Source: an uncultured Pantoea sp. (GTDB taxonomy: Bacteria; Pseudomonadota; Gammaproteobacteria; Enterobacterales; Enterobacteriaceae). Taken from it: a DNA stretch of 64,000 nt. How positions within the stretch are numbered: position 1 is the first letter of the stretch; each line of letters starts with the position of its first letter. Where the stretch lies: contig CAJYVD010000039.1 in the NCBI GenBank assembly GCA_913778495.1, positions 62,001-126,000 on the forward strand, given 5' to 3'. Made by a program: the position numbers and the translations under genes. The notes beneath the pieces were generated by a model. The model saw only the letters and a program-made list of their open reading frames with translations. It had not been told where the DNA came from and made no database searches. Of this stretch, positions 47,924 through 56,163 are shown in pieces.

Positions 47924-47957
47924 AGCCTGTGCACCTGCTTGCTCACTTGGTTGTTAA

Positions 47958-47989
47958 CGATTATCATTTGGTTTTGATAATCGTTATCA
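47958..47989. promoter_or_regulatory. Fur box upstream of fhuF
   Basis: TGATAATCGTTATCA (47975-47989) matches the Fur 7-1-7 consensus at 13 of 14 positions. CGATTATCA (47958) forms a second inverted half with TGATAATCG. It lies 14 bases before fhuF. Confidence 0.88.
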
Positions 47990-48002
47990 CTCAAGGAATG
48001 GC

Positions 48003-48815
48003 ATGGCAACGTTTTCGCAGCCGCACCCGCGTACACGCACCCTTCCGCTGATCTTTATGCAGCACGATCGCAGCCTTGCACGCGTGCTGGACGATCTGCT
48101 GCGCGAACAGCAGCCTGCCATGCTGGACTACTTTACGCTGACCCAACCAGCGCCCGCTGATGCGCTGACGCTTGCGCAGTGGTCAACGCCCGCCACGTTC
48201 CAACGCCTCACGCAGCGCTATTGTGATTATCTCTATCGTCAACATCCTGACGTTGCGCCAGAAGCCAAGCCGGTGCAGTCGCTATGGGCGCAGTGGTACT
48301 TTGGCCTGCTGCTGTCACCGCTGCTGCAAATGCTGCTGTGCGAGCCGCGCGCGCTTAAGTGCGATCCCCATCTGATTCACGTCCTCTTTCATGAAAACGG
48401 GCATCCGTGCGCGTTCTGGATGGACGTTGAAGAGGACGAAGAGGCACGTCATATGAACGCGCAGCAGCGCATTGACCGCCTGATTCAACGCTGCCTCGTT
48501 CCTGCGGTTCAGGGCATCACCCAGCACGGTGATATCAACGCCAGACTGATTTGGAACAATATGGGTTTCTCGTTTTATTGGTTCCTTGGCGAACTAAAAA
48601 AGCAGCTGCCCGCGTTTACCGTACTGCAGCTGGAACAGGCGATTTTTTTCCGTAAAACTCTGTTAGATGGCAGCGATAATCCGCTGTATCGCACCATGAT
48701 CCCGCGCGACGGCGACATGGTGCGCCGCAGCTGCTGTCAGCGCTATCGCATCCCCGACGTAGCGCGCTGCGGCAACTGCACGCTCAGTGCGGCCGCGCCC
48801 GCAGACAATCTGTAA
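48003..48815 (+). CDS. fhuF: siderophore-iron reductase FhuF
   Basis: A 270-residue cytoplasmic 2Fe-2S protein that reduces and releases iron from hydroxamate siderophores. The C-terminal cluster ligands are visible in RRSCCQRYRIPDVARCGNCTL (in part: CC, then C-x2-C). The upstream part, with LLLSPLLQMLLCEPRAL and WNNMGFSFYWFL, matches FhuF. Repression by Fur is indicated by the box at 47975. Confidence 0.92.
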   Translation: MATFSQPHPRTRTLPLIFMQHDRSLARVLDDLLREQQPAMLDYFTLTQPAPADALTLAQWSTPATFQRLTQRYCDYLYRQHPDVAPEAKPVQSLWAQWYFGLLLSPLLQMLLCEPRALKCDPHLIHVLFHENGHPCAFWMDVEEDEEARHMNAQQRIDRLIQRCLVPAVQGITQHGDINARLIWNNMGFSFYWFLGELKKQLPAFTVLQLEQAIFFRKTLLDGSDNPLYRTMIPRDGDMVRRSCCQRYRIPDVARCGNCTLSAAAPADNL

Positions 48816-48891
48816 CAGATTACGCCTTTCTCTCGTTTACACTTTTTTTGCCGTATGGCAGCTTTAGGCTCTGTTTTTTTCGGAGACTATT

Positions 48892-49356
48892 ATGAGCCTG
48901 GAGTCGGTACGGCACTTTTTTGCCGAACATGCACCGGATATCGCCATTATTGAGATGCCGCAGAGCACTGCCACTGTTGAGCAGGCCGCGCGCGTACACG
49001 GCGTAACGCCGGGTCAAATCGCCAAAACCCTGTCGTTAAAAGTGAAAGAGCGCGTCGTGCTGATCGTCACGCGCGGCGATGCGCGTCTCGACAACCGCAA
49101 GCTGAAGGCCGCGCTGGGCAGCAAAGCGCGGATGTTAAGCGTGGATGAGGTCGTGAATTGGACCGGGCATCCGGTCGGCGGCGTCTGCCCGTTTGGGCTG
49201 GAAACGCCGCTGACCGTCTACTGCGATGTCTCGCTGCGCCAGTTTGATGAAGTGCTGCCCGCCGCCGGCTCTATTTCCAGTGCAGTGCGTATTACGCCGC
49301 AGCGCATGGCCGACCTCACGGCGGCCACGTGGATTGATGTCTGCGAAACGCCTTAA
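48892..49356 (+). CDS. YbaK/EbsC family aminoacyl-tRNA deacylase-like protein
   Basis: A 154-residue single-domain protein of the YbaK/ProX superfamily, which hydrolyses misacylated tRNAs. Motifs are QIAKTLSLKV (substrate lysine region), LDNRKLKAALGSKARML and GHPVGGVCPFGLETPL. Resembles stand-alone E. coli YeaK-type enzymes; which amino acid it clears cannot be told. Start follows CGGAGA. Convergent with the next gene (overlap of four bases). Confidence 0.85.
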   Translation: MSLESVRHFFAEHAPDIAIIEMPQSTATVEQAARVHGVTPGQIAKTLSLKVKERVVLIVTRGDARLDNRKLKAALGSKARMLSVDEVVNWTGHPVGGVCPFGLETPLTVYCDVSLRQFDEVLPAAGSISSAVRITPQRMADLTAATWIDVCETP

Positions 49357-50573
49357 TCTGCCTCGCGCGCGGCGGTACCGGTAATCGTGATGCCGCGCGT
49401 CTCCCGCCCGAACGCCACAAATACACTGATCAGCACCGCCACTGTGCCTGCCACGATGGCCATACCCAGCCCGTAGTTGCCCCCGTGCGCTTCGGCAATG
49501 CGTGACTGCAAGGTAGCGTTGACCGACGCCAGCAAATTACCCAGCTGATAGACAAAGCCCGGCAGCACCGCGCGCGCATTGGCGGGCACCAGCTCGGTGA
49601 GATAGGTCGGCACCACGCCCCACGCGCCCTGCACCATAAACTGCATTAAAAAGGCACCCAGGCCAATCATCCAGGAGCCACTGGAAAACGCCCACAGCGG
49701 CAGCACCGGCAGCGCCAACAGCGATGCCAGGATGATCGCGCGCTTACGGCCAATGCGCTCTGACAGCGTGCCAAACGTGATGCCGCCCAGCATGGCGGCG
49801 ATGTTGTAGCTGATGGCGATGATGCTCACCGTATGCGGGTCAAATTGATGCTGCACTTTCAAGAACGTGGGATAGAGATCCTGCGTGCCGTGGCTAAAGA
49901 AATTAAAGCAGGCCATCAGCAGCACCATGTAAATGCACAGTTTCCAGTGCTGTTTGATGATCGGCAGCAGCGCGCTGCTCTCTTTGCGTTCGCGCGCCGC
50001 CAGCCACACCGGTGACTCCGGGACTTTGAACCAGATAAACGGCAGCAGCAGGATCGGCAGCGCCCCAATCAAGAACATGCCGCGCCACCCGACGTGGGAG
50101 AAGAACAGCCCAAACACCACCGAGGCCAGCAGGTACCCGCAGGGATAGCCCGCCTGAAAAATACCGGACATCAGCCCGCGCGACCGATCGGGAATGGTCT
50201 CCATCGCCAGCGAAGAGGCCACGCCCCAGATGCCGCCCATCGCTACGCCGTAGATAATGCGAAACGCGAGAAACGCGGTGAACGTTGGCGACCACGCCGA
50301 CAGCAGTTCAAACAGCGAAAACATCACGATATTGAGCATTAAGATCGGTCGGCGGCCATATTTTTCGGCCAGGCGACCAAACAGCAGCGCGCCCAGCGGC
50401 CTGACCGCCAGCGTGAGCATGATCGCCACCGAGACATCGGAGACGCTGGTGGAGAAATAGGTCGCCAAATCGCTCAACACAAACACCAAAATAAAGAAGT
50501 CGAACGCATCCAGCGTCCAACTGGCGAAGCTGGCGAAGGCCACGTTGCGCTGGGTCGAAGTCCAGTTAAGCAT
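49353..50573 (-). CDS. MFS transporter, SHS (sialate/carboxylate:H+ symporter) type
   Basis: A 406-residue carrier with twelve predicted helices. Signature text: SFASWTLDAFDFFILVFVL, LFGRLAEKYGRRPILML, RIIYGVAMGGIWGVASSLAME and ERIGRKRAI. These place it with the SHS family of NanT/NanX and Jen1-like monocarboxylate symporters. The start is ATG 50573 with AGGA upstream. A 10-base inverted repeat at 50632-50669 lies in its promoter region. It follows a nucleoside hydrolase on the same strand, so a nucleoside, sugar or organic acid substrate is possible. Confidence 0.83.
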   Translation of the reverse strand: MLNWTSTQRNVAFASFASWTLDAFDFFILVFVLSDLATYFSTSVSDVSVAIMLTLAVRPLGALLFGRLAEKYGRRPILMLNIVMFSLFELLSAWSPTFTAFLAFRIIYGVAMGGIWGVASSLAMETIPDRSRGLMSGIFQAGYPCGYLLASVVFGLFFSHVGWRGMFLIGALPILLLPFIWFKVPESPVWLAARERKESSALLPIIKQHWKLCIYMVLLMACFNFFSHGTQDLYPTFLKVQHQFDPHTVSIIAISYNIAAMLGGITFGTLSERIGRKRAIILASLLALPVLPLWAFSSGSWMIGLGAFLMQFMVQGAWGVVPTYLTELVPANARAVLPGFVYQLGNLLASVNATLQSRIAEAHGGNYGLGMAIVAGTVAVLISVFVAFGRETRGITITGTAAREAD

Positions 50574-50631
50574 GGGGATTTTCCTGTCTGAGGTGGCGAC
50601 GAGGCGTCGGCACAAAGGGAACATTACTCAG

Positions 50632-50669
50632 CAAATGGTTACGCTGGTTATTATTTTGTTAACCATTTG
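50632..50669. promoter_or_regulatory. inverted repeat, probable operator of the SHS carrier gene
   Basis: CAAATGGTTA (50632-50641) and TAACCATTTG (50660-50669) are perfect inverted arms. A GGTTA (50646-50650) between them gives a third half site pairing with the right arm. It begins 58 bases upstream of the start codon. Confidence 0.6.
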
Positions 50670-50731
50670 TATATAGCACGTTGGCGAAGGGAAACGCGGC
50701 GGGAATTGTCAGCGAGTGATTCGGGCTGTAA

Positions 50732-50757
50732 GCAGGCGTGTCGCTGCGCACGCCTGC
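50732..50757. terminator. hairpin after the nucleoside hydrolase gene
   Basis: GCAGGCGTG and CACGCCTGC form a nine-pair stem with an eight-base loop, ten bases beyond the 50768 stop. No T-run follows. Confidence 0.45.
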
Positions 50758-50767
50758 GCGCGTAGCT

Positions 50768-51751
50768 TTAGCCCGTGAAGTCGTTTAGCGCCTGTTCAAT
50801 CAGCGCAAGCAGCAGGGGATTATTGACGCTCTGCATCACGTGTACCAGCGCGCCGGTGTCAGGCGGAATGCCCACGTCCAGGCGCAGCGGCGGACGGTAG
50901 CGCCAACTTTTGCCGCGCGTGGCACCCGGGCGCAGTTCAATATCGACATAATAATCCACGCCGTCTGCCACGCGCTGATTCAGCAGCCAGGCCACCACCA
51001 GCGCATCGTGGATCCAGCAGCCGGGCAGATGGCGCGTGCGGATTGAATAGTCGATCCACGGTCGCAGCGTGTCGCGCACAAACTGCGACAGCGGATGATC
51101 GCTGGCCGTCAGGCGCTGCAGATCCTGATGCGTCATCAGCGTCTGCGTGGTGGCATCCATCGGCACCAGCGTAATGGTGGCGCCGCTGTGCAATACCTGA
51201 TGCGCCGCCTCCGGATCCAGGCCAAAGTTGGTGTCTTTAATGTAATCATCCAGGGCAAATACGCCGCCCATAATGACGATCTCCGCCACCGCATCCGCCA
51301 TCTGCGGATAGCGCTGCAGCGCCAGCGCCACGTTGGTCAACGGGCCAATCGCCACCAGGGTAAACTCGCCGGGATGATCGCAAATCAGTTGCCCCATCGC
51401 GCCAGCCGCATCATAGCCGTCCGCCGCCGTGAGTTCAGGCTCACGCACTCCGTGCCATAGCGCATTAAGCGAATCGTCAAGCACGCCATCCAGCCGTGCG
51501 CGCCAGGGCGCCGGATCTTCGCGCAGCGCCTGTAGCGCCCCCTGCACCACCGGCACCGTGCAACCGAGACGGCGAAACAGATCTTTTACCACCCGCACGC
51601 CCACGGCGCTCGGCGTATTGCCGGTGACGGTGGTGACCAGCTCGACGTTGAGCGAAGGCGCGGCCAGCGCCAGCGCCAACGCCAGGCCGTCATCGGTGTT
51701 GGCACCGGGAATACCGTTGCCCGGATCGCAATCAATAATCAGTCTTTTCAT
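50768..51751 (-). CDS. nucleoside hydrolase (inosine-uridine preferring type)
   Basis: A 327-residue member of the calcium-dependent nucleoside N-ribohydrolase family, which releases base and ribose. The metal motif reads DCDPGNGIPGANTDD rather than the usual DxDPGxDD, an insertion of about six residues between the aspartate groups. Other marks: VAIGPLTNVALAL, EIVIMGG and the catalytic-histidine region CWIHDALVVAWLL. ATG 51751 lies 17 bases after the lacI-type gene, so the two are co-transcribed. Confidence 0.87.
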   Translation of the reverse strand: MKRLIIDCDPGNGIPGANTDDGLALALALAAPSLNVELVTTVTGNTPSAVGVRVVKDLFRRLGCTVPVVQGALQALREDPAPWRARLDGVLDDSLNALWHGVREPELTAADGYDAAGAMGQLICDHPGEFTLVAIGPLTNVALALQRYPQMADAVAEIVIMGGVFALDDYIKDTNFGLDPEAAHQVLHSGATITLVPMDATTQTLMTHQDLQRLTASDHPLSQFVRDTLRPWIDYSIRTRHLPGCWIHDALVVAWLLNQRVADGVDYYVDIELRPGATRGKSWRYRPPLRLDVGIPPDTGALVHVMQSVNNPLLLALIEQALNDFTG

Positions 51752-51768
51752 TACGTTATCGTTAATTA

Positions 51769-52782
51769 TTAGGTAGACGGGCAGCCGCACGACTCGCCGA
51801 TTTCCAGCAGATGCGGAAATTCAGCGACGCGGGCGTCGCCGCTGCTCTCTTTGAGCATTTGGATCGCGCAGCGCGCCATGTCACGCAGCGGTTGACGCAC
51901 GGTGGTGAGCCTCGGCACATGGAAACTCGCCTGCTCGGTCCCGTTAAAGCACACCAGCGCCACATCCTGCGGCACGCGCAAGCCGTGTTCAGCCAGCGCC
52001 CGGATACAGCCAATCGCCTGCCCTTCATTGCTGGTAAACAGCGCGCGCGGCACGCGTCCGCTGGCGATCATGCGTTGGGCCGCATCGTAGCCGCCCTGCC
52101 GCGAATAGCTGGCGGGAAAAATCAGCGCCTCATCCACCGATAATCCGTGCGCCGTCATGGCATCGCGCCAGCCGTGAATACGATCCTGCGCGTTGAACAT
52201 GTGTAAGGGACCACTGATGATGCCCACCTGCTGATAGCCGTGGCTGAGCAAGTGCGCGGTGACCTGACGTGCGGCTTCGCGTTCATTTACCCGCAGCATA
52301 TTGACGCCGGGGCGCGGCTCCACGCGATCCAGCATCACCAGCGGCGTACCGCTGGCCTGAATCAGATCGATGTAGGGATGGCGATCCACGCTGGTATAGA
52401 ACAGCCCGTCAACCTGACGGTTCAGCAGCCCTTGAATCAGTTCCAGCTCGCGCTGGCGATCGTCGCCCGCGTCGCCCAGCAGCATCACGTGACCGTGGTT
52501 CAGTGACTCCTGCAGCAGCATATGCGCCATTGAGGCGACAAACGGATTGTTGATGTTCGGCACCACCAGGCCAAAGGTCTTGGTACTGCCTGAAGCCAGG
52601 GCGCGCGCCACGGCGTTGGGCCGATAGCCGGTCTGCTGAATCGCCGCCAGCACGCGCTGGCGCGTGGCTTCTGCCACCGGGCGCGGACCGTTGTTGATCA
52701 CGTAGCTCACCACGGCCACTGAGGTGCCAGCAACTTTTGCGACGTCGCTGCGCGTGACGGTGCCGCTGGGGGATTTCGCCAA
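51769..52782 (-). CDS. LacI family transcriptional regulator
   Basis: A 337-residue repressor: helix-turn-helix TRSDVAKVAGTSVAVVSYVI at the N terminus, hinge GYRPNAVARALASG and a periplasmic-binding-protein-like effector domain (TFGLVVPNINNPFVASM, ICGS-like GIISGPLHM, DVALVCFNGTEQA). The start is TTG at 52782, seven bases after a perfect AGGAGG. Located directly before the nucleoside hydrolase; it probably controls uptake and breakdown of a nucleoside or sugar. Confidence 0.9.
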   Translation of the reverse strand: MAKSPSGTVTRSDVAKVAGTSVAVVSYVINNGPRPVAEATRQRVLAAIQQTGYRPNAVARALASGSTKTFGLVVPNINNPFVASMAHMLLQESLNHGHVMLLGDAGDDRQRELELIQGLLNRQVDGLFYTSVDRHPYIDLIQASGTPLVMLDRVEPRPGVNMLRVNEREAARQVTAHLLSHGYQQVGIISGPLHMFNAQDRIHGWRDAMTAHGLSVDEALIFPASYSRQGGYDAAQRMIASGRVPRALFTSNEGQAIGCIRALAEHGLRVPQDVALVCFNGTEQASFHVPRLTTVRQPLRDMARCAIQMLKESSGDARVAEFPHLLEIGESCGCPST

Positions 52783-52805
52783 TGCCTTGCCTCCTGCTTA
52801 TGCAT

Positions 52806-52836
52806 AAAACCACCGGTCGAGACGCCGAGCCGGTGG
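52806..52836 (-). terminator. probable terminator between the MHS carrier and lacI-type gene
   Basis: On the minus strand CCACCGG and CCGGTGG form a seven-pair stem with a 13-base loop, followed by TTTTA. It lies 27 bases after the carrier stop codon. Confidence 0.55.
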
Positions 52837-52862
52837 CGGAAATCACTGTGCCGTGGTGCGCG

Positions 52863-54251
52863 TTAGATCGCGTCTTCCGGCAGATTTAAATCGCGCCCGC
52901 GCGTTTCCGGCGCCACAAACGTGGTCAAAAAACCGATGCTGGCCATCAGCGTGAAGTAGACGGCGATGGCCCACCAGTGTCCGGTATAGGCCAAGAGCGC
53001 TGAGGCCACCAGCGGCGCCGTGCCGCCGGAGAGAATCGAGCCCAGCTCTTTCGCCACCGCCATTTTGGTGTAACGGTGCTTCACGCCAAACATTTCTACG
53101 CCCCAGGCGGCCTGCACGCCAAAAATGCCCAGCGAGGCCAGCGCCATGCCGACCACCATCACGGCGATCACTGTCGTGGGATCGCGGCTATCCATGAGCG
53201 AGAAGGCAGGCCAGGCATAGATCATCAGCAGCAGACAGAAACCCCGATAGGTGACGCGGCGGCCGATGCGATCAGAGAGCCAGCCAGCAAAAGGAATGAT
53301 CAAAAAGCCCAGCAGCGAGGCAATAAATACCGCCGTGGTGGGCACCGACTTATCGATCATCAACACCTTGGCGACATAGCCCACGATAAAGCCCTGCGCT
53401 AAATAAGAGGGGCCGTTTTCGCCAATGCGCAGGCCAACCATGGTCCAGAACGCACGGCTGCGCTGCCAAAAACCGCGCGTGTCGTGCGCGTGCTGCGCCT
53501 GCTGGAGCGTGGCGCTGCGCGCCGCCTGCAGTTCAGCCTGCTGCCGCTCAAACACCGGCGTTTCGCGCAGATGACGTCGGATCCACAGCGCCACAGCCGC
53601 GATCAGCACGCTGCTAAGGAACGGAATGCGCCAGCCCCACGCCAGCAGCGTGGTTTTATCCATCTGGATCACCGCAAGCCACACCAGCGAGGCGATCAAC
53701 GTGCCGCTGTTAGAGCCGAGTGCAATCACCGATGACACCAGCCCGCGACGCGCGACAGGCGCATACTCGCCCAGCATCACCGTGCCGCCGGAGAGTTCCG
53801 CTCCCGCGCCCAGCCCCTGCGTAAATCGCAGCAGCACCAGACACGCGGGCGCCCACACGCCAATCGTCGCATAGGAGGGAATCAGGCCTATCAGGGTGGT
53901 GGAGGCGCCCATCAGGATGATAGTGCTGATCATCACCACTTTTCGGCCCTTACGGTCGCCGATCCAGCCAAACAGCAGCGCGCCGATCGGCCGCGCGATA
54001 AAGCCCACAGACCAGGTTGCAAAGCTGGAGAGCAGCGCCATGGCGGGGGTTGCATTGGGGAAAAAGACATCGCCGAAAATAATGCCTGCGGCCAGACCAT
54101 AGAGGGCAAAATCCGCGTATTCCATCGCGGTGCCAAGCCAGCAGGAGAAGGTGGCGCGCCAAAAATCCTGGCGTCCGGCGGGTGTTTCGAGCCGCGCATC
54201 GGCGGCGGAGGTGGCTGCAGCGTGTTGCGTAACGGAGCGTTGAACCGTCAT
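52863..54251 (-). CDS. MFS transporter, metabolite:H+ symporter (MHS) family
   Basis: A 462-residue carrier with twelve predicted helices and a long charged central loop (RRHLRETPVFERQQAELQAARSA, in part). Family motifs: GTAMEYADFALYGLAAG, GWIGDRKGRKVVM and RFTQGLGAGAELSGGTVML. Related to ShiA, KgtP and citrate/dicarboxylate carriers; the substrate is not determined. The start at ATG 54251 follows AGGG; the open frame reaches 54350. Its 540-base upstream region holds two perfect palindromes. Confidence 0.85.
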   Translation of the reverse strand: MTVQRSVTQHAAATSAADARLETPAGRQDFWRATFSCWLGTAMEYADFALYGLAAGIIFGDVFFPNATPAMALLSSFATWSVGFIARPIGALLFGWIGDRKGRKVVMISTIILMGASTTLIGLIPSYATIGVWAPACLVLLRFTQGLGAGAELSGGTVMLGEYAPVARRGLVSSVIALGSNSGTLIASLVWLAVIQMDKTTLLAWGWRIPFLSSVLIAAVALWIRRHLRETPVFERQQAELQAARSATLQQAQHAHDTRGFWQRSRAFWTMVGLRIGENGPSYLAQGFIVGYVAKVLMIDKSVPTTAVFIASLLGFLIIPFAGWLSDRIGRRVTYRGFCLLLMIYAWPAFSLMDSRDPTTVIAVMVVGMALASLGIFGVQAAWGVEMFGVKHRYTKMAVAKELGSILSGGTAPLVASALLAYTGHWWAIAVYFTLMASIGFLTTFVAPETRGRDLNLPEDAI

Positions 54252-54494
54252 AACCGTGTCCCTGAGAGAAGTAGATACAGTAAACGCCCATCCGTGGGTC
54301 GGTTCCCTCACAACAAGCGGAACTCCCCGGTGGCGACGTTCGTAAGGCAAACTGGATGAAGTTAAGGAATTCCCTGGTGTTGGAATTCGCTGATTTGCCG
54401 CTGTTTGTCGATGTTAAAATCATCGATCGCATTAACACGGCAAATGAAACTACGCCATCGTATGCCCGGTAACGTCTGTAGCACCGCGAGTCAT

Positions 54495-54510
54495 CACTGT
54501 GTACACAGTG
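54495..54510. promoter_or_regulatory. 16-base perfect palindrome, probable operator
   Basis: CACTGTGTACACAGTG is a perfect two-fold repeat with a TGTGTACACA core, about 245 bases upstream of the carrier start at 54251. Directly adjoined by the next palindrome. Confidence 0.6.
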
Positions 54511-54528
54511 TATCTACGCGCGTAGATA
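54511..54528. promoter_or_regulatory. 18-base perfect palindrome, probable operator
   Basis: TATCTACGCGCGTAGATA is a perfect two-fold repeat that begins at the base after the preceding palindrome ends. Confidence 0.6.
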
Positions 54529-54799
54529 AATCAAGCAGACGATGCAAATTTAGGCATAATTTTTATGCCTAAAAAATATCACCAATAATTAGTTATTACT
54601 AATCATCATGTTAAATAAAACAGATTGTAGGCAGCGATTGGGTGCGCCACGGAATTAAACAAGAATACTTATCATTAAGATGTTCTTCCCGCTCAACTTC
54701 ATCGCGCACTTTTTGCCATAACTTAGTTAAGTTTTTATGACAAATGGAAAACGCGGCGTCACAAGGGCCCGCTCGACGCCGCATCAAGCGGCAGCCGCC

Positions 54800-55750
54800 T
54801 CAATGCAGGCTAAAGTAGCTCAGTGCGTCGCAGCCTGCGCCCGCCTGCGGGACCGCGATCACCTTCATCTCGGCGAGATCGATCACGCTCAGCGCGCCCT
54901 CCTCTTCATGGGCGATCAGCAGCGTGCGGTTATCCTCACTGAAACAGCCTTCGGTGGGCGAGTTTGCCACCTCAATGTCGCCCAACGGATTGAGCAGATC
55001 GTCAAAAAGCGTCACCACGGGCTCACCGGCGCCCATCGCCACCAGCCGATCGCCGTTCGCGCTAAAACGTACCTGGTGGCAGGGCTGCTGATGGCCCGTC
55101 AGCAGAATACGCTGGCGCACGCGGTGGCTTTGGCGATCCACCACGTAGAGCTGCGGCGCGTCCGCCGCACACGCCACCAAATAAGGGTGCTTGGGCGAAG
55201 CGGCAATCCCGGCGATCGGCCCCGCCAGCAGAATATTATCAATAATGCGCCCCTCCGCTTCGCACAAATCCAGTACCGTGATGCTGGCGTCTGCGTGATT
55301 TTCGGTAAACAGTTTGCGACCGCTGGGCGAGAGGCTCAACCGGTGTGCATGATGCGCGGGCAGCGGAATGATTTTTTCCAGCCGATCGGTCTGCGGATCG
55401 ATCACCGCCACCGACGCGCTGCCTTCACAGCAGAAATAGACTTTACCGTCACGGCCTAACTGGCCGCTGTGCGGCCCGCGCAGCGGCGTTAAATCGACAT
55501 AGCCCGCCACGTCCCGCGCGCGCAAATCGATAATCGCCAGCGCGTGGCGCCCCGACGACGCGCCGTGATGCGACGCGTCATGCGCTAAGGTGACATAGGC
55601 CTTTTCCAGCGCGGGCAGCATCAGCAACTGTTGCGGACGCGGCGGCAGCGCGTTAAGCACCTGTTGAATGGCAAAAGTTTCGGGATGCAGAAACAAGACG
55701 CGATTGCCCTGCCGATCGACCGCCAGTAAGCCACGATGAGGGTGCGACAT
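54800..55750 (-). CDS. cytoplasmic beta-propeller (YVTN-like) protein
   Basis: A 316-residue protein with about seven repeats of the form x-AVIDPQTDRLEKII, x-VLDLCEAEGRIIDN, x-VVDRQSHRVRQRI and x-VIDLAEMKVIAV, the YVTN/YncE type of beta-propeller. No signal peptide is visible. The function is unknown; such folds bind ligands, DNA or partners or act as lactonases. Start ATG 55750 follows GGAGGCACT. It precedes the MHS carrier gene on the same strand, but 550 bases separate them. Confidence 0.78.
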   Translation of the reverse strand: MSHPHRGLLAVDRQGNRVLFLHPETFAIQQVLNALPPRPQQLLMLPALEKAYVTLAHDASHHGASSGRHALAIIDLRARDVAGYVDLTPLRGPHSGQLGRDGKVYFCCEGSASVAVIDPQTDRLEKIIPLPAHHAHRLSLSPSGRKLFTENHADASITVLDLCEAEGRIIDNILLAGPIAGIAASPKHPYLVACAADAPQLYVVDRQSHRVRQRILLTGHQQPCHQVRFSANGDRLVAMGAGEPVVTLFDDLLNPLGDIEVANSPTEGCFSEDNRTLLIAHEEEGALSVIDLAEMKVIAVPQAGAGCDALSYFSLH

Positions 55751-56163
55751 AGTGCCTCCTTTTTCTGAATACGCAGGTTTAAGCGTAGCTAACCGCTGAC
55801 AATGCGGCACGATCGGCTATCAGGCCAGCAGAAATTACAGCGTTGATAACGTCTGGTCGTCCGGGATTGTGCCGCGCAATACGCGCGCATTCGCCCCTGC
55901 TTATCATTTTGTTAGGATTAATCCTGGTGGCTTAAAATAAAAACGTTAGCCAGAGATTACGTTATTCGCGTTTATTTTTATTCATAACGGCATCTTCATT
56001 ATCCGTTTTATCTGAAAGCAAAAAAAAGACATAGCCATGACGCGCAGAATACTTTATTAAGCTGTTGTCAGTCTGAATTACACACAGCCGCAAGGACAGA
56101 CCAGGCGCTTATGACGCCAGCATCAGGGACATTGCCACCCTAATTACAATAATCAGGTGCAAC
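55751..56163. other. intergenic region between divergent propeller and glycosyltransferase genes
   Basis: About 410 bases with no convincing gene. AGGATTAATCCT (55914-55925) is a perfect palindrome; the flanking text TTAGGATTAATCCTGG is similar to an RcsB/RcsAB box. The part from 55925 to 56050 is AT-rich and probably carries the glycosyltransferase promoter. Confidence 0.6.
55912..55927 (+). promoter_or_regulatory. RcsB/RcsAB-like box
   Basis: TTAGGATTAATCCTGG resembles the envelope-stress Rcs box (TAAGAATATTCTTA type) and contains a perfect 12-base palindrome. It lies 237 bases before a capsule-type glycosyltransferase gene. Confidence 0.4.

Larger units (their letters stand above)
54252..54799. 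other. intergenic region upstream of the MHS carrier
   Basis: About 550 bases without a credible gene. It holds the two palindromes at 54495-54528, the spaced inverted repeat ATTTGCCG/CGGCAAAT (about 54394-54446), and an AT-rich stretch at 54530-54625. It carries the promoter of the 54251 gene and the 3' end of the preceding propeller gene, with no clear terminator. Confidence 0.65.

Noticed and set aside
54520-54660. Possible small RNA or gene in the AT-rich stretch after the palindromes
   Set aside because: No promoter, start codon with ribosome site, or terminator hairpin could be put together there.
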